Assembly (NCBI RefSeq): GCF_033954835.1
Contig: NZ_CP121471.1
Location: 4,148,501-4,212,500 of the forward strand
DNA: 64,000 nucleotides
Reading direction: 5' to 3'
Origin: Thiorhodovibrio frisius
GTDB taxonomy: Bacteria; Pseudomonadota; Gammaproteobacteria; Chromatiales; Chromatiaceae
In this document: positions 1-13,814 of the stretch, piece after piece
How positions within the stretch are numbered: position 1 is the stretch's first letter
Layout: every line of letters begins with the position of its first letter
Translations under genes and position numbers: made by a program
The notes under the pieces: generated by a model
The model's input: the letters and a program-made list of their open reading frames with translations, nothing else
What the model was told of the DNA's origin: nothing
Databases searched by the model: none

Positions 1-173
1 ATCATGATGTCGAGCAGGATGAGATCGGGCGGTGTCTCGGAGCGCGCGACCTCAAGCGCCTTGGCGCCCTGATTGGCCACTCTGATGCGATACTCGGATT
101 TTAGCGCTTCGGCCAGAAGCTGGATGTTCGCCGGCACGTCGTCGACGATTAATACAGAAGCTTGGTGCATCAT
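1..173 (-). CDS. Response regulator receiver domain, partial
   Basis: Only the first 57 codons are inside the window; the gene continues beyond base 1. The protein begins MMHQASVLIVDDVPANIQ, with the paired acidic residues VDD of a CheY-like receiver, and reaches LILLDIM, where the Asp is the expected phosphoacceptor. The start is one of two adjacent ATG codons (bases 168-173). It lies 37 bases downstream of the stop of the hybrid kinase gene on the same strand, so the two are probably co-transcribed and the kinase is the natural phosphodonor. The output domain cannot be seen; HD-GYP, GGDEF or a stand-alone receiver are all possible. Confidence 0.85.
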   Translation of the reverse strand, partial: MMHQASVLIVDDVPANIQLLAEALKSEYRIRVANQGAKALEVARSETPPDLILLDIM

Positions 174-210
174 AAATCGTTGTTGGTCGTTCGGGGCAAA
201 TCGGTATGCT

Positions 211-4338
<4,128 letters not shown>

Positions 4339-4544
4339 GGCTTAGCTTGTGCCCTTGGCCTCAGGTTATCAGGGGTTTGGCCAAGCCAAGCCCCAGGTAC
4401 GAGCAGCCCATGGCGGCATTTGGCTGCGACCGGTTCAGGTCTGGGTGCAGGTCTGGCATCCTGGTGCACTGCTGAGGTTAAGCATAACACTGTCCGCCAA
4501 TTCTGTCGGTTTGCACCGAGCAACCAACGGATCGCCCCCACAGG

Positions 4545-4550
4545 TATAAT
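4545..4550 (+). promoter_or_regulatory. Putative -10 box of the trpG promoter
   Basis: A perfect TATAAT lies 43 bases before the trpG ATG, in the 254-base gap between the divergent hybrid kinase and trpG genes. No good -35 hexamer sits at 16-18 bases, so the call rests on the -10 alone. I see no trp leader peptide or attenuator hairpin with a T-run in the rest of the gap. Confidence 0.4.
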
Positions 4551-4592
4551 TGCCCGCCAGACGCGCGGCCAGGCCAGCTCATTGGTGCCAGC

Positions 4593-5171
4593 ATGATTTT
4601 GATGATCGACAATTATGATTCTTTTACCTACAACCTGGTGCAGTACCTGGGGGAGTTGGGGGCGGAAGTGCGTGTGGCGCGCAACGATGAAATCAGCGTG
4701 GAGCAGGCACTGGCGCTGAATCCCGAGCGCATTCTGATCTCGCCCGGGCCTTGTACGCCGGATCAGGCAGGGATTTCGGTGCCGCTGATTCATGCTGCGG
4801 CGGGTCGGGTACCGCTGCTTGGGGTCTGCCTGGGGCATCAGTCCATTGGGCAAGCTTTTGGCGCGCGCATCGTCAGGGCGCGGGAAGTGATGCATGGCAA
4901 GACCTCGCCGATTCATCATGCCGGTCAGGGCGTGTTTTCTGGACTGGCCAATCCGCTCACAGCGACGCGGTATCATTCGCTGATCATTGAGGCTGAAAGC
5001 CTGCCTGAGTGCCTGGAGGTGACCGCCTGGACCGAGCACGCCAGGGGCGAACGCGATGAGATCATGGCCGTGCGCCATCGTGACTGGCCGGTGGAAGGGG
5101 TGCAGTTTCATCCGGAATCCATTTCAAGTCAGCAGGGGCATGAGCTGCTGCGGAATTTTCTTGCAGACTGA
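4593..5171 (+). CDS. trpG: Anthranilate synthase component II (glutamine amidotransferase)
   Basis: A 192-residue class I glutamine amidotransferase. It hydrolyses glutamine and passes ammonia to TrpE for anthranilate synthesis, and may also serve para-aminobenzoate synthesis. It starts [15 protein letters not shown], has the oxyanion motif [12 protein letters not shown], the nucleophile elbow GVCLGHQ with Cys79, and the C-terminal His/Glu pair in VQFHPES. Length is normal. It is followed by trpD after 37 bases and trpC, forming a trpGDC cluster, while trpE lies about 42 kb away next to gph and rpe. That split is usual in pseudomonads and related gammaproteobacteria. Confidence 0.97.
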   Translation: MILMIDNYDSFTYNLVQYLGELGAEVRVARNDEISVEQALALNPERILISPGPCTPDQAGISVPLIHAAAGRVPLLGVCLGHQSIGQAFGARIVRAREVMHGKTSPIHHAGQGVFSGLANPLTATRYHSLIIEAESLPECLEVTAWTEHARGERDEIMAVRHRDWPVEGVQFHPESISSQQGHELLRNFLAD

Positions 5172-5208
5172 AACCAACAGCATTTGACGCGCTGAAAGTA
5201 GGAGCCTC

Positions 5209-6228
5209 ATGGATATCAAACAAGCCATTGCCCGCGTTATCGACGGCCTGGACCTGAACGCGGATCAGATGACCTCAGTGATGCGTGCCATCATGACGGG
5301 CGCTGCCACCAACGCTCAGGTAGCCGGCATGCTAGTGGCCCTGCGCATGAAGGGCGAGAGCGTGGAGGAAATCGCCGCCGCTGCTGCCGTGATGCGCGAG
5401 CTGGCCGTTGGTGTAGACCTCTCCGGTCTGGATTTCACCGTCGACATCGTCGGCACCGGCGGAGATTGTGCCGGGCTCTTTAATGTCTCGACCACCTGCA
5501 TGTTCGTCGCCGCCGCCGCCGGCTGTCATGTGGCCAAGCATGGCAATCGCTCGGTGTCTTCGCGCTCCGGCAGTGCCGATGTGCTCGAGGCCGCCGGAGT
5601 GCGCCTGGACCTGACACCCGATCAGGTCGCGCGCTGCGTGCGCGAGCTTGGCGTGGGCTTTTTGTTCGCGCCCGCGCATCACACCGCGATGAAGCATGCC
5701 ATCGGCCCGCGCCGGGAGCTTGGCGTGCGCACGTTGTTTAATGTGCTGGGGCCGCTGACCAATCCCGCCGCAGTGCCCAATCAAGTGCTCGGCGTCTTTG
5801 CCGATGATCTGGTGCCGGCGCTGGCCGAGGTACTGCAACGCTTGGGCGCCCGCCACGCGCTGGTGGTGCACTCGCGCGATGGACTGGATGAAATCAGCAT
5901 CGCCGCAGCCACCCGGGTCGCGGAGTTGACCGTCGATGGCATTCGCGACTACGAACTGGCGCCCGAGGATGTCGGACTCACTCGCGCCTCTCTTGACTCT
6001 TTGCGCGTCGACGGACCCGAGGCAAGTCTCAAGCTCATGCACGCTGTCTTCGCCAACGAGCCCGGCCCGGCACGCGACATTGTCGCCCTCAACGCCGGGG
6101 CAGCCATCTACGCCGCCGGGCGCGCCGACAGCATTGGCGCCGGAGTCGAACAGGCGCTCGCCCGGCTGGCAGACGGCGAGGCGGGACGTCGGCTGCAAGG
6201 ACTGATCGATCTCACCCAAGGGTTCTGA
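5209..6228 (+). CDS. trpD: Anthranilate phosphoribosyltransferase
   Basis: A 339-residue cytoplasmic enzyme that joins anthranilate to PRPP in the second step of tryptophan synthesis. An N-terminal helical domain is followed by the PRPP-binding loop DIVGTGGD and the family motif KHGNRSVSSRSGSAD. The length fits the family. The start has the purine-rich site TAGGAG eight bases upstream. It is the middle gene of trpGDC and is followed by trpC after 48 bases. No oddities seen. Confidence 0.97.
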   Translation: MDIKQAIARVIDGLDLNADQMTSVMRAIMTGAATNAQVAGMLVALRMKGESVEEIAAAAAVMRELAVGVDLSGLDFTVDIVGTGGDCAGLFNVSTTCMFVAAAAGCHVAKHGNRSVSSRSGSADVLEAAGVRLDLTPDQVARCVRELGVGFLFAPAHHTAMKHAIGPRRELGVRTLFNVLGPLTNPAAVPNQVLGVFADDLVPALAEVLQRLGARHALVVHSRDGLDEISIAAATRVAELTVDGIRDYELAPEDVGLTRASLDSLRVDGPEASLKLMHAVFANEPGPARDIVALNAGAAIYAAGRADSIGAGVEQALARLADGEAGRRLQGLIDLTQGF

Positions 6229-6276
6229 AAAGAGCCAACCCTAGCCGCCAACTGCTGACCCCTCGCTGCCAACCAC

Positions 6277-7077
6277 ATGCCACAGACCCCTAACATCCTA
6301 AAAACCATCGTCGCGCGCAAGGTCACCGAGGTTGCCGAGTGCGCGGCCCGCCGGCCGCTACCAGAACTGCTCGCCCACCTGCGCGATGTCCCGCCCCCGC
6401 GCGGTTTTTCTGCCGCCCTGCAAGCGCAGGTCAAAGCCGGCAAGGCTGCGGTAATTGCCGAAATTAAGAAAGCCAGTCCCAGCAAAGGGCTGCTGCGCGA
6501 GAACTTCGACCCCGCTGCCATCGCCAAAAGCTATGCCGCCGGCGGCGCCACCTGTCTGTCGGTGCTAACAGACCGGGATTTCTTCCAAGGAGCCGATGAC
6601 TATCTGATCGAAGCCCGCGCGGCCTGCGACTTGCCGGTCTTGCGCAAGGATTTCATCATCGACCCTTATCAGATCACCGAAGCGCGTGCCCTGGGTGCGG
6701 ACTGCGTGCTGCTGATCGCGGCCTGTCTCGAGGATGCGCGATTGCGCGACCTGGCCGCCCTAGCGCTGGAGCTGAAGCTCGATGTGCTGGTGGAAGTGCA
6801 TGATGCCGCCGAACTGGAACGCGCGCTGGCGCTGCCGCCGGCCTGTCTGCTGGGCATGAACAACCGCGATTTGCGCAACTTTGAGGTGCGGCTTGAAACC
6901 ACCCTGGCGCTGCGCGATCAGGTGCCGCCCGAACGCCTGCTGGTGACCGAAAGCGGCATTCACACACCGGAGGATGTGCAGCTGATGCGCCAGCAGGGCA
7001 TCCATGCCTTTCTGATCGGCGAGGCGTTCATGCGTGCGCCGGACCCGGGCGCACAGCTCAAAACGCTCTTTGCCTGA
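6277..7077 (+). CDS. trpC: Indole-3-glycerol phosphate synthase
   Basis: A 266-residue single-domain TIM-barrel enzyme that closes CdRP to indole-3-glycerol phosphate, step four of tryptophan synthesis. It starts [15 protein letters not shown], has the catalytic-Lys strand [13 protein letters not shown], then [12 protein letters not shown] and the phosphate-binding end [11 protein letters not shown]. TrpF is not fused to it, unlike the enterobacterial enzyme. It is the last gene of trpGDC and converges with crp; the 29 bases between their stops contain a weak inverted repeat (AGGCGCG/CGCGCCT). Confidence 0.97.
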   Translation: MPQTPNILKTIVARKVTEVAECAARRPLPELLAHLRDVPPPRGFSAALQAQVKAGKAAVIAEIKKASPSKGLLRENFDPAAIAKSYAAGGATCLSVLTDRDFFQGADDYLIEARAACDLPVLRKDFIIDPYQITEARALGADCVLLIAACLEDARLRDLAALALELKLDVLVEVHDAAELERALALPPACLLGMNNRDLRNFEVRLETTLALRDQVPPERLLVTESGIHTPEDVQLMRQQGIHAFLIGEAFMRAPDPGAQLKTLFA

Positions 7078-7106
7078 GGCGCGGATATTAGATCGTCGAC
7101 GCGCGC

Positions 7107-7769
7107 CTAGCGGGTATTGAACACCACAATCGTTTTGCCCGAGACGCTGAGAAATCCCTGCTGCTCGAGCGATTTCAGCACCCGCCCGGCCATCTCGCGC
7201 GAGCAGCCGACCATGCGACCGATGTCCTGGCGGGTGATACGAATCTGCATGCCGTCAGGGTGGGTCATGGCATCGGGCTGCTTGCAGAGGTCCAGCAGCG
7301 CACTGGCAATGCGCCCGGCGACGTCCACAAAGGCCAGATCGCCCACCTTGCGGCTCGTCTGGCGCAGTCGAGCCGAGAGCTGGCGGCTGATAGCGAACAG
7401 CAGGCCAACAGCATGGGGTTTGAGTTCGCGCTCAAGCAGCTGGATGAGGCGCTGATAGGAAACCTCGGCAATGCGGCAGGGCACCCGAGTGCGCACCGTC
7501 ACCGAGCGTTGCTCCTGATTTGAAACCGGGTTAGAGAACAGGCCCATTTCGCCGATGAACTCGCCATGGTTGATGTAGGCGAGGGTGATTTCATGATTAT
7601 CGTCGTCCTCAATGAGCGCAGCGACCGATCCTTCGATCAGATAGTACATAGTCTCGGCTGGAGTGCCCGGGCGCAGCACATCGACCCGCTTGGGATAGCT
7701 TTTGATATGGCAATAGCTCAAAAAAGGAGTAAGCCATTCGGGCTGGCGCGGAGGGGCGTAGTCTGACAT
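7107..7769 (-). CDS. crp: Cyclic-AMP receptor protein (Crp/Vfr)
   Basis: A global transcription regulator of 220 residues with an N-terminal cyclic-nucleotide-binding beta-roll and a C-terminal winged helix. The binding pocket shows GEFIGEMGLF and the RSVTVRTRVPCRIAEV strand; the recognition helix is within RQDIGRMVGCSREMAGRV, very like E. coli CRP and Pseudomonas Vfr. I chose the ATG at 7769 (MSDYAPPRQPEW) because AGGA lies seven bases upstream; the open frame extends 41 codons further but with low-complexity, unlikely residues. It is divergent from yhfA, the same neighbour as in E. coli. Confidence 0.95.
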   Translation of the reverse strand: MSDYAPPRQPEWLTPFLSYCHIKSYPKRVDVLRPGTPAETMYYLIEGSVAALIEDDDNHEITLAYINHGEFIGEMGLFSNPVSNQEQRSVTVRTRVPCRIAEVSYQRLIQLLERELKPHAVGLLFAISRQLSARLRQTSRKVGDLAFVDVAGRIASALLDLCKQPDAMTHPDGMQIRITRQDIGRMVGCSREMAGRVLKSLEQQGFLSVSGKTIVVFNTR

Positions 7770-7984
7770 CAGGATTCCTGGGCGGTGGCTGTGTGAGTTT
7801 GTGGGACACATGCTCTGGGTGGTTTGGGGGGCATCCTGCCTGATTCGGCATCTGGTATCCGGCATCCGCAAAGACGCACCCTTCAGCGACAACTATTGCG
7901 CAATTGCCGATATTTTGCTCAACCAAAATCGGCTGACAAGCTTAAATCCATTAAAAACCATATATTGCACAGAGGGTTAGACAA

Positions 7985-8401
7985 ATGAAGGCGCGCGTGA
8001 AGTGGATCGAAGGGGTGGCGATGATGGCCGAGTCCGAATCCGGCCATGCACTGGTGATGGATGGCCCGCCCGAGTTTGGCGGTCGCAATCTCGGGGTGCG
8101 TCCGATGGAAATGCTGCTGCTTGGCATGGGCGGCTGCACGCAGTTTGACGTGATGCTGATTTTAACCCGCGCTCGCCAGCAGGTGAGCGACTGCGTGGTG
8201 GAACTTGAGGCCGAGCGCGCCGAGAGCGATCCGAAAATCTTCACCCGCATACATGCCCATTTTATCGTCACAGGGCATGACTTGAGCGAGCGTCATGTCG
8301 AGCGCGCGATCAAACTCAGTGCCGAGAAATATTGCTCGGCCTCCATCATGCTCGGGGCCAGCGCCGCGGTCACGCACGATTTCGAAATCCGCCCGGCTTG
8401 A
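7985..8401 (+). CDS. yhfA: OsmC family protein (YhfA-like)
   Basis: A 138-residue OsmC/Ohr-fold protein. The family includes peroxide-reducing enzymes; the YhfA branch has no settled substrate. Visible signs are GVRPMEMLLLGMGGCTQFDV, with the conserved Cys in the GGC motif, and a second Cys in AEKYCSAS near the C-terminus, the two positions expected for the redox pair. The divergent arrangement with crp matches E. coli. The long spacer (7770-7984) is AT-rich and should hold both promoters. Confidence 0.9.
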   Translation: MKARVKWIEGVAMMAESESGHALVMDGPPEFGGRNLGVRPMEMLLLGMGGCTQFDVMLILTRARQQVSDCVVELEAERAESDPKIFTRIHAHFIVTGHDLSERHVERAIKLSAEKYCSASIMLGASAAVTHDFEIRPA

Positions 8402-8473
8402 GCGAAACTGACGAATCCTCTTGATTAGCCGCGCCGGGGAGAGTAATTTTCGCGCTCTTTTGGGAGGGGGTCG

Positions 8474-9325
8474 ATGCCGCAGTCACTAAAGCGCCTGAAG
8501 CTGCATGGCTTCAACAACCTGACGAAGTCTCTGAGCTTCAACATCTATGATGTGTGTTACACAGACTCACCCGAGCAGCGTGCGGCCTATATCGCCTACA
8601 TTGATGAGGCCTACAACGCCGAGCGTCTGACCGGCATTCTGACCCAGGTCGCCAATATCATTGGCGCCAATGTGCTCAATGTGGCGCGTCAGGACTATGA
8701 TCCACAGGGCGCATCAGTCACCATGCTGATTGCCGAGGAGCACCCGGGCGGCGAGAGCATCTGTAACTCGGCCACCCCGGGCCCGCTGCCCGAGACGGTG
8801 GTGGCGCATCTCGACAAGAGCCACATCACGGTTCACACCTACCCAGAAAGCCATCCGCACAATGGTATCAGCACCTTCCGCGCCGATATCGATGTGTCGA
8901 CCTGCGGGCTGATTTCACCCCTTAAAGCGTTGAATTATCTGATTCATTCGCTTGAATCCGACATTGTCATCATGGATTATCGCGTGCGCGGTTTCACGCG
9001 GGATGTGAAAGGTCGCAAGCATTTTATCGATCACAATATCAGCTCGATTCAAAACTATCTGTCGCGCGATACCAAGAATAATTATCAGATGATCGACGTG
9101 AACGTGTACCAAGAGAATTTATTTCACACCAAAATGGTGGTGAACGAGTTCCGCCTGGGTGACTATCTGTTCTGCGTCGACGCCGCCGAGTTGTCCGATA
9201 AGGAATACCAGCGCATCCAGCGCCTGGTGCGCCGGGAGATGATGGAAATCTTCTACGGCCGCAACCTGAACCGGGAGATTGAACGCTGGACCACGCCAGG
9301 TCGGAAGACGCCGCCGGAAAACTGA
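8474..9325 (+). CDS. speD: S-adenosylmethionine decarboxylase proenzyme
   Basis: A 283-residue proenzyme of the E. coli type. It cleaves itself to create a pyruvoyl cofactor and decarboxylates AdoMet to supply aminopropyl groups for spermidine. The cleavage region reads [15 protein letters not shown], where Ser becomes the pyruvoyl group; the downstream [17 protein letters not shown] carries the conserved catalytic Cys region. A strong ribosome-binding site (GGGAGGGGG) precedes the ATG. No speE is visible nearby. It converges on coq7; the crp-speD-coq7 neighbourhood is common in gammaproteobacteria. Confidence 0.95.
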   Translation: MPQSLKRLKLHGFNNLTKSLSFNIYDVCYTDSPEQRAAYIAYIDEAYNAERLTGILTQVANIIGANVLNVARQDYDPQGASVTMLIAEEHPGGESICNSATPGPLPETVVAHLDKSHITVHTYPESHPHNGISTFRADIDVSTCGLISPLKALNYLIHSLESDIVIMDYRVRGFTRDVKGRKHFIDHNISSIQNYLSRDTKNNYQMIDVNVYQENLFHTKMVVNEFRLGDYLFCVDAAELSDKEYQRIQRLVRREMMEIFYGRNLNREIERWTTPGRKTPPEN

Positions 9326-9394
9326 GCGGCCAGCGAGACCAAGTGCCAGCCGCAGGTTGCCAGCCGCAGGCGCCAGCAGCCGGGCTCTTGCCCG

Positions 9395-10051
9395 TCAAAC
9401 CCAATAAGCCCCGCGCGTCATCAACTTTGAAACGGCCTTCATCGCCCATTTGACCGGCGCCGGCAGCTCGGCCGCTCCGGCATCGCGGGCGACATTGGCA
9501 TGATGGATCTCATCGCGCTTCATCTGCTCGAGAATCGCCCGACTGCGTTGGTCGGCAATCGGCAGGCGGTCGATGTGCGCGGCCAGATGGTCCTCCACCT
9601 GGCGCTCGGTCTCCACCACAAAACCCAGGCTCCATTGGTCGCCACTCAGCCCGGCGATGGCGCCCAAAGTGAGCGAACCACCATACCAGAGCGGGTTGAA
9701 CAGGCTCTTGCGGCTGTCGAGTTCGCGCAGGCGTTCGTCGCACCAGGCGAGATGATCGTTTTCCTCCAGTGCCGAGCGCTCAAGCTTGGCGCGCACATCG
9801 GCATCGCGCGCGGTCAGTGCCTGGCCCTGATAGAGCGCTTGGGCGCAAACCTCTCCCGCGTGATTGACGCGCATCAGGCGCCCGGCGCGCTGGCGCTCCT
9901 CGGCGTTGAGTTCAATCTCGGGGAAGGTTTTGGCCGGATTGTCGCGTTCGGTCACCTGTGGCTTGCCGAACAGGGTGCGCAGAGCGGAATCGAATTGCAC
10001 AATCGCGCGGTCGATGGGGCATGCTGGCGTGGCTGGAGCTGACTGGTTCAT
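9395..10051 (-). CDS. coq7: 3-demethoxyubiquinol 3-hydroxylase (Coq7)
   Basis: A 218-residue di-iron hydroxylase acting late in ubiquinone synthesis. The diiron ligands sit in a ferritin-like bundle: NHAGEVCAQ, EENDHLAWC, ETERQVEDH and RDEIHHANVA. The ATG at 10051 (MNQSAPATPACP) is preferred over an upstream in-frame TTG. It is convergent with speD; the 69-base gap contains a direct repeat CCAGCCGCAGG and a small GGGC/GCCC stem. Presence of Coq7 implies aerobic or microaerobic quinone synthesis. Confidence 0.96.
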   Translation of the reverse strand: MNQSAPATPACPIDRAIVQFDSALRTLFGKPQVTERDNPAKTFPEIELNAEERQRAGRLMRVNHAGEVCAQALYQGQALTARDADVRAKLERSALEENDHLAWCDERLRELDSRKSLFNPLWYGGSLTLGAIAGLSGDQWSLGFVVETERQVEDHLAAHIDRLPIADQRSRAILEQMKRDEIHHANVARDAGAAELPAPVKWAMKAVSKLMTRGAYWV

Positions 10052-10337
10052 GGTGCGGATGTAAACTGATCCTGATAAGGTTATTGAGACCAAAATGCCT
10101 GGAATGATGATTCCTTCAGAGGCCGGGTAGCGACCAAGACCTCACTGTAGCGCATGGGACATTCTGAGCGCCAGGTCGGCTGCCCGCGCTTGGCAATTGC
10201 TCATAAAATCGCGCCGATACCCCTACTGGCAATGTTAGAATCACCTCATTGAGGCGCTGACATGCTTTAGATATGCATCGGCGATCACGACTATCAATCA
10301 GCCACCAACCACAGACCACACTCCGGAGGATATACAG

Positions 10338-10523
10338 ATGGCAGCACTTGTGATGATTCTATTTTGGATTGCCGTTGGCACCGTCATCGGCTGGAATGTC
10401 GCGCAGCCAGACTGGGCCAAACAGGCTCAAGCGCAGGTCATGGGACTGATCGGCCAACTGACCGGCCAACTGACCGACAAAACCAGCTCCAAGGACTCCA
10501 ACAACCCGCCTGACTCCCACTGA
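10338..10523 (+). CDS. Small single-pass membrane protein, unknown
   Basis: A 61-residue protein with a hydrophobic N-terminus (about residues 2-20, MAALVMILFWIAVGTVIGWN) followed by a polar tail rich in Gln, Lys, Ser and Asp. A near-ideal ribosome-binding site, GGAGG, lies about eight bases before the ATG, which is the main reason to accept it. I do not recognise the family. It may share a transcript with lptM, which begins 80 bases later. Confidence 0.6.
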   Translation: MAALVMILFWIAVGTVIGWNVAQPDWAKQAQAQVMGLIGQLTGQLTDKTSSKDSNNPPDSH

Positions 10524-10603
10524 CAGCGCATCGCTAACTACCCAAATCAACGCACCAAGGGCGCAGTCGCGCCACAACTGGATCGCCCCAAAGGATCAGC
10601 CCC

Positions 10604-10909
10604 ATGCCAGCCATTCCCATCGCATGCCCGCAGCGGCCAGCGCGGCACCCTTGGCATCTTGCATGGCTGCGCCTGGGGTTGTTGGGGCTGATCCTGCTCG
10701 CGCTGCTCTGCCTTGCCGCTTGCGGTCAGAAGGGGCCTCTCTATCTGCCCGAACCAAAGCCAGAGGCAACGCAGCCCCAAGCGCCAACGCCAGATCCAGC
10801 GCCAGAACCGGTCGCGCCCACAGAGTCAGGCGAAAGCCTGGAGGTCATCGACAGCCTGCCTGATCCCGGCATTGGAGACATCTCCTCCCCCGACCTGCTC
10901 GGCGACTAA
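10604..10909 (+). CDS. lptM: LptM-like lipoprotein (YifL family)
   Basis: A 101-residue outer-membrane lipoprotein. A cationic N-terminus and hydrophobic stretch lead to the lipobox LAACGQKGPLYLPEP; the sequence after the lipidated Cys (CGQKGPLYLP) is the hallmark of LptM/YifL, which in E. coli assists oxidative assembly of the LPS transporter LptD. The rest is a Pro/Glu-rich tail, longer than the enterobacterial protein. lptM next to lysA and dapF is the usual arrangement. Confidence 0.9.
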   Translation: MPAIPIACPQRPARHPWHLAWLRLGLLGLILLALLCLAACGQKGPLYLPEPKPEATQPQAPTPDPAPEPVAPTESGESLEVIDSLPDPGIGDISSPDLLGD

Positions 10910-10932
10910 CCCTGCTGCCAGCCTGCTGCCAG

Positions 10933-12201
10933 ATGGATGAATTCACCCGCAAAGCCGGCGACCTCCATGCCGAGGCCGTGCCGCTGCAAGCCATTGCCGA
11001 GCGCCATGGCACCCCCTGCTATGTCTACTCCCGTGCCACGCTGGAGCGACACTGGCGCGCCTTCGATGCGGCCTTTGCCGAGCGCGATCACCTAATCTGC
11101 TTCGCGGTCAAGGCGAATTCCAATCTCGCCGTGCTCAATGTGCTGGCACGCATGGGCTCGGGCTTCGACATCGTCTCGGTCGGTGAGCTTGAGCGGGTGC
11201 TGACCGCAGGTGGCGATCCCGGGCGGGTGGTGTTCTCCGGCGTCGGCAAACGCGTGGATGAGATCAGCCGCGCGCTGGAGGTGGGCATCCATTGCTTTAA
11301 TGTGGAGTCCCCCGCGGAGTTGGAACGCATTGATGCCATCGCCCGTGCCCAGGGCCTGATTGCGCCTGTGTCGCTGCGCGTCAATCCGGATGTCGACGCC
11401 GGCACCCATCCCTACATCGCCACGGGTCTGGCTGAGAATAAGTTCGGCATCGCCATCGGGGAGGCTGTCGCCGTCTACCAACTGGCGGCCAGATTGCCCG
11501 GGGTGCGGGTAGTCGGCATCGACTGCCACATCGGCTCCCAACTCACCGAGCTTGCTCCCTTTGTTGCCGCACTCGAGCGAGTGCTGGCACTGGCCGATGA
11601 ACTCGAACGCCTCGGCATCGGGATCGCACACCTGGATCTCGGCGGCGGTCTGGGCGTGCGCTACATTGATGAGCAACCGCCCTCGCCCGCCGCTTATGTC
11701 AGCGCCCTGCTCGAGCGACTCGGCGAGCGCCCTTACCGGATTTTGCTCGAGCCCGGACGTGCCATCGCCGCCAACGCCGGCATTCTGCTCACCCGGGTCG
11801 AGCATCTCAAACACAATGGTGAGCGCCATTTCGCCATCGTGGACGCGGCCATGAACGACCTCATTCGCCCTGCCCTGTATCAGGCGCAACAGGACATCGT
11901 CCAGGTGTGCAAGCGCGACGGTGACAGCCCCGGCGAGGTCCACAGCGTCGACCTGGTCGGCCCGGTATGCGAAACCGGGGATTTTCTCGGCAAAGCGCGC
12001 CGCCTGGCGCTCGCCGAGGGCGATCTGCTTGCAGTGCGCTCAAGTGGTGCCTACGGCTTTGTGATGAGCTCAAACTACAACAGCCGCCCGCGCGCGCCGG
12101 AGGTGATGGTTGATGGCGACCAGGTGCACCTGATACGCGAGCGCGAGCGCATTGCCGATCTGTTTGCTGGCGAATCCTGCCTACCGCCCGCCCCACACTG
12201 A
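10933..12201 (+). CDS. lysA: Diaminopimelate decarboxylase
   Basis: A 422-residue PLP enzyme of the alanine-racemase fold that decarboxylates meso-diaminopimelate to lysine. The PLP lysine is Lys60 in CFAVKANSN; other marks are GFDIVSVGELE, the dimer-interface HIGSQ, the glycine loop DLGGGLGV, EPGRAI and the active-site Cys in VGPVCETGDFL. It lies 23 bases after lptM and upstream of a methyltransferase and dapF, the enzyme that makes its substrate. Confidence 0.97.
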   Translation: MDEFTRKAGDLHAEAVPLQAIAERHGTPCYVYSRATLERHWRAFDAAFAERDHLICFAVKANSNLAVLNVLARMGSGFDIVSVGELERVLTAGGDPGRVVFSGVGKRVDEISRALEVGIHCFNVESPAELERIDAIARAQGLIAPVSLRVNPDVDAGTHPYIATGLAENKFGIAIGEAVAVYQLAARLPGVRVVGIDCHIGSQLTELAPFVAALERVLALADELERLGIGIAHLDLGGGLGVRYIDEQPPSPAAYVSALLERLGERPYRILLEPGRAIAANAGILLTRVEHLKHNGERHFAIVDAAMNDLIRPALYQAQQDIVQVCKRDGDSPGEVHSVDLVGPVCETGDFLGKARRLALAEGDLLAVRSSGAYGFVMSSNYNSRPRAPEVMVDGDQVHLIRERERIADLFAGESCLPPAPH

Positions 12202-12216
12202 GCCCATCCGCCAAGG

Positions 12217-12249
12217 CCATCCACCAACCATCCACCAACCATCCACCAG
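12217..12249. repeat. Three tandem copies of an 11-base unit
   Basis: The unit CCATCCACCAA repeats three times between lysA and the methyltransferase gene. The block lies upstream of the chosen methyltransferase start, so it probably affects only the leader. Confidence 0.9.
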
Positions 12250-12286
12250 ATTCGCCCATCTATCCCCAGCCCCTTTCCTGTCGATC

Positions 12287-12973
12287 ATGCAGCGCCGCCC
12301 CGAACCCGAACTCATGGACACCCCCGAGCAGGCCGAAGCCTATGCGCGGGCGGATTTTCGCAACTCCAACGACTTGTTTATGCGCCTGCTCGATCAGCAC
12401 TGGCCCGAACGCGGCATGGCACGCCGCGAGGGTTGCAAAGCGATTGATCTTGGCTGCGGTCCGGCAGACATTGTGCTGCGCTTTTTGCGCGCCTGGCCCA
12501 AGGCCGAATGCACCGCCGTTGATGGCGCTGCCGCAATGCTGGCCGAAGCCCAACGCCTGCTCGATGCGGCAGAAGATCTGAAGACCCACGCCCGGCTGGT
12601 GCAGGCAACCCTTCCTGACCCGAGCCTTGGACAGCAGTGCTTCGACCTGATTCTATCCAACAGCCTGCTGCATCATCTGCATCAACCCGAGGTGCTCTGG
12701 GACAGTCTCAGGCAGCTTGGCCGACCGGGTGCCTTTGTGCTCGTCATGGACCTGATGCGCCCGCCCGAGCCGAGTTGGGTCGAGGCGCTGCTTCAAACCT
12801 ATGCCGCGAAGGAGCCCGAGGTGCTGCGCGCGGATTTTCGTCATTCGCTGCGTGCCGCCTTTGAGCCGGCCGAGGTGCAGGCGCAATTGCGCGCCGCCGG
12901 CCTTGCCGATACGCTCGAGGTGCGGGTGGTCAGCGATCGTCATCTTGCCGTTTGGGGCCAGTTGCCGGAATGA
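12287..12973 (+). CDS. Class I SAM-dependent methyltransferase
   Basis: A 228-residue Rossmann-type methyltransferase of unknown substrate. Motif I reads [10 protein letters not shown], an acidic motif II lies in [11 protein letters not shown], and [11 protein letters not shown] is the motif IV region typical of the Methyltransf_11/25 families. I chose ATG 12287 ([15 protein letters not shown]) because the upstream extension is proline-rich and includes the tandem repeat. It lies between lysA and dapF, probably in the same transcript, but nothing shows a role in lysine synthesis. Confidence 0.8.
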   Translation: MQRRPEPELMDTPEQAEAYARADFRNSNDLFMRLLDQHWPERGMARREGCKAIDLGCGPADIVLRFLRAWPKAECTAVDGAAAMLAEAQRLLDAAEDLKTHARLVQATLPDPSLGQQCFDLILSNSLLHHLHQPEVLWDSLRQLGRPGAFVLVMDLMRPPEPSWVEALLQTYAAKEPEVLRADFRHSLRAAFEPAEVQAQLRAAGLADTLEVRVVSDRHLAVWGQLPE

Positions 12974-12983
12974 GGCTGCCGGA

Positions 12984-13814
12984 ATGCGCTTAAAATTCAC
13001 CAAAATGCACGGACTGGGCAATGACTTCGTCGTCATCGACGCCATCAACCAGCAAGTCGCCATGACTGCGGAGCTGACCCGCAGGCTGGCTGAGCGCCGC
13101 CGCGGTGTCGGCTGCGATCAACTCCTGCTGGTCGAGCCGCCCAAGACGCCCACAACCGACTTTCACTATCGCATCTTCAATGCCGATGGCTCCGAAGTCG
13201 GCCAATGCGGCAATGGCGCGCGCTGTTTCGCGCGTTTTGTCCATGACAAGGGCCTGACCGACAAACGCCAGCTGCAAGTCGGCACCAAAAGCGGTCTGCT
13301 AGAGCTGAACCTGCTCGATGACGGCCAGGTGCGGGTCGACATGGGCGTGCCGCATTTCGAGCCCCGGGCCATTCCTTTTCTGACCGATCAGCGCGCACCA
13401 GCTTACAATTATGGCGCCGGCCGCCAGACCCGGCGCATTGGCGTGGTGTCCATGGGCAACCCCCATGCAGTGGTACCCGTGGACGATCTCGCAACCGCTC
13501 CGGTTGACACCCTGGGACCGGAGATCGAACACTCGCCACTGTTTCCGCAACGCACCAATGTCGGCTTCATGCAAGTATTCGACGATGAGCACATTGGCCT
13601 GCGCGTCTGGGAGCGCGGCGCTGGCGAGACCCAGGCATGCGGCAGCGGCGCCTGCGCCGCCATGGTGATAGGCCGCCTGTGGGGTGAGCTGAGCGAGGAG
13701 GTGAGAGTCACCCTGCCCGGCGGTGATCTTGTCATACGCTGGCCCGGAAACCAGGAAACTGTCACCATGACCGGCCCGGCCTGTCAGGTCTTTGATGGAG
13801 AAATGACCTTATGA
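12984..13814 (+). CDS. dapF: Diaminopimelate epimerase
   Basis: A 276-residue PLP-independent epimerase converting LL- to meso-diaminopimelate. It starts [17 protein letters not shown], the canonical N-terminus. The two catalytic cysteines are in GQCGNGARC and in [10 protein letters not shown]. The frame is open 61 codons upstream, but that part overlaps the methyltransferase and lacks family similarity. Its stop overlaps the DUF484 start as ATGA, so the two are translationally coupled. Confidence 0.97.
   Translation: MRLKFTKMHGLGNDFVVIDAINQQVAMTAELTRRLAERRRGVGCDQLLLVEPPKTPTTDFHYRIFNADGSEVGQCGNGARCFARFVHDKGLTDKRQLQVGTKSGLLELNLLDDGQVRVDMGVPHFEPRAIPFLTDQRAPAYNYGAGRQTRRIGVVSMGNPHAVVPVDDLATAPVDTLGPEIEHSPLFPQRTNVGFMQVFDDEHIGLRVWERGAGETQACGSGACAAMVIGRLWGELSEEVRVTLPGGDLVIRWPGNQETVTMTGPACQVFDGEMTL

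Noticed and set aside
7792-7810. A CRP-binding site upstream of crp (TGTGA...GACACA)
   Set aside because: The half-sites are spaced by eight bases instead of six and the second half is imperfect; not good enough to claim autoregulation.
10116-10319. A 67-codon minus-strand frame upstream of the small membrane protein
   Set aside because: No ribosome-binding site, no recognisable features, and it occupies the probable promoter of the next gene.
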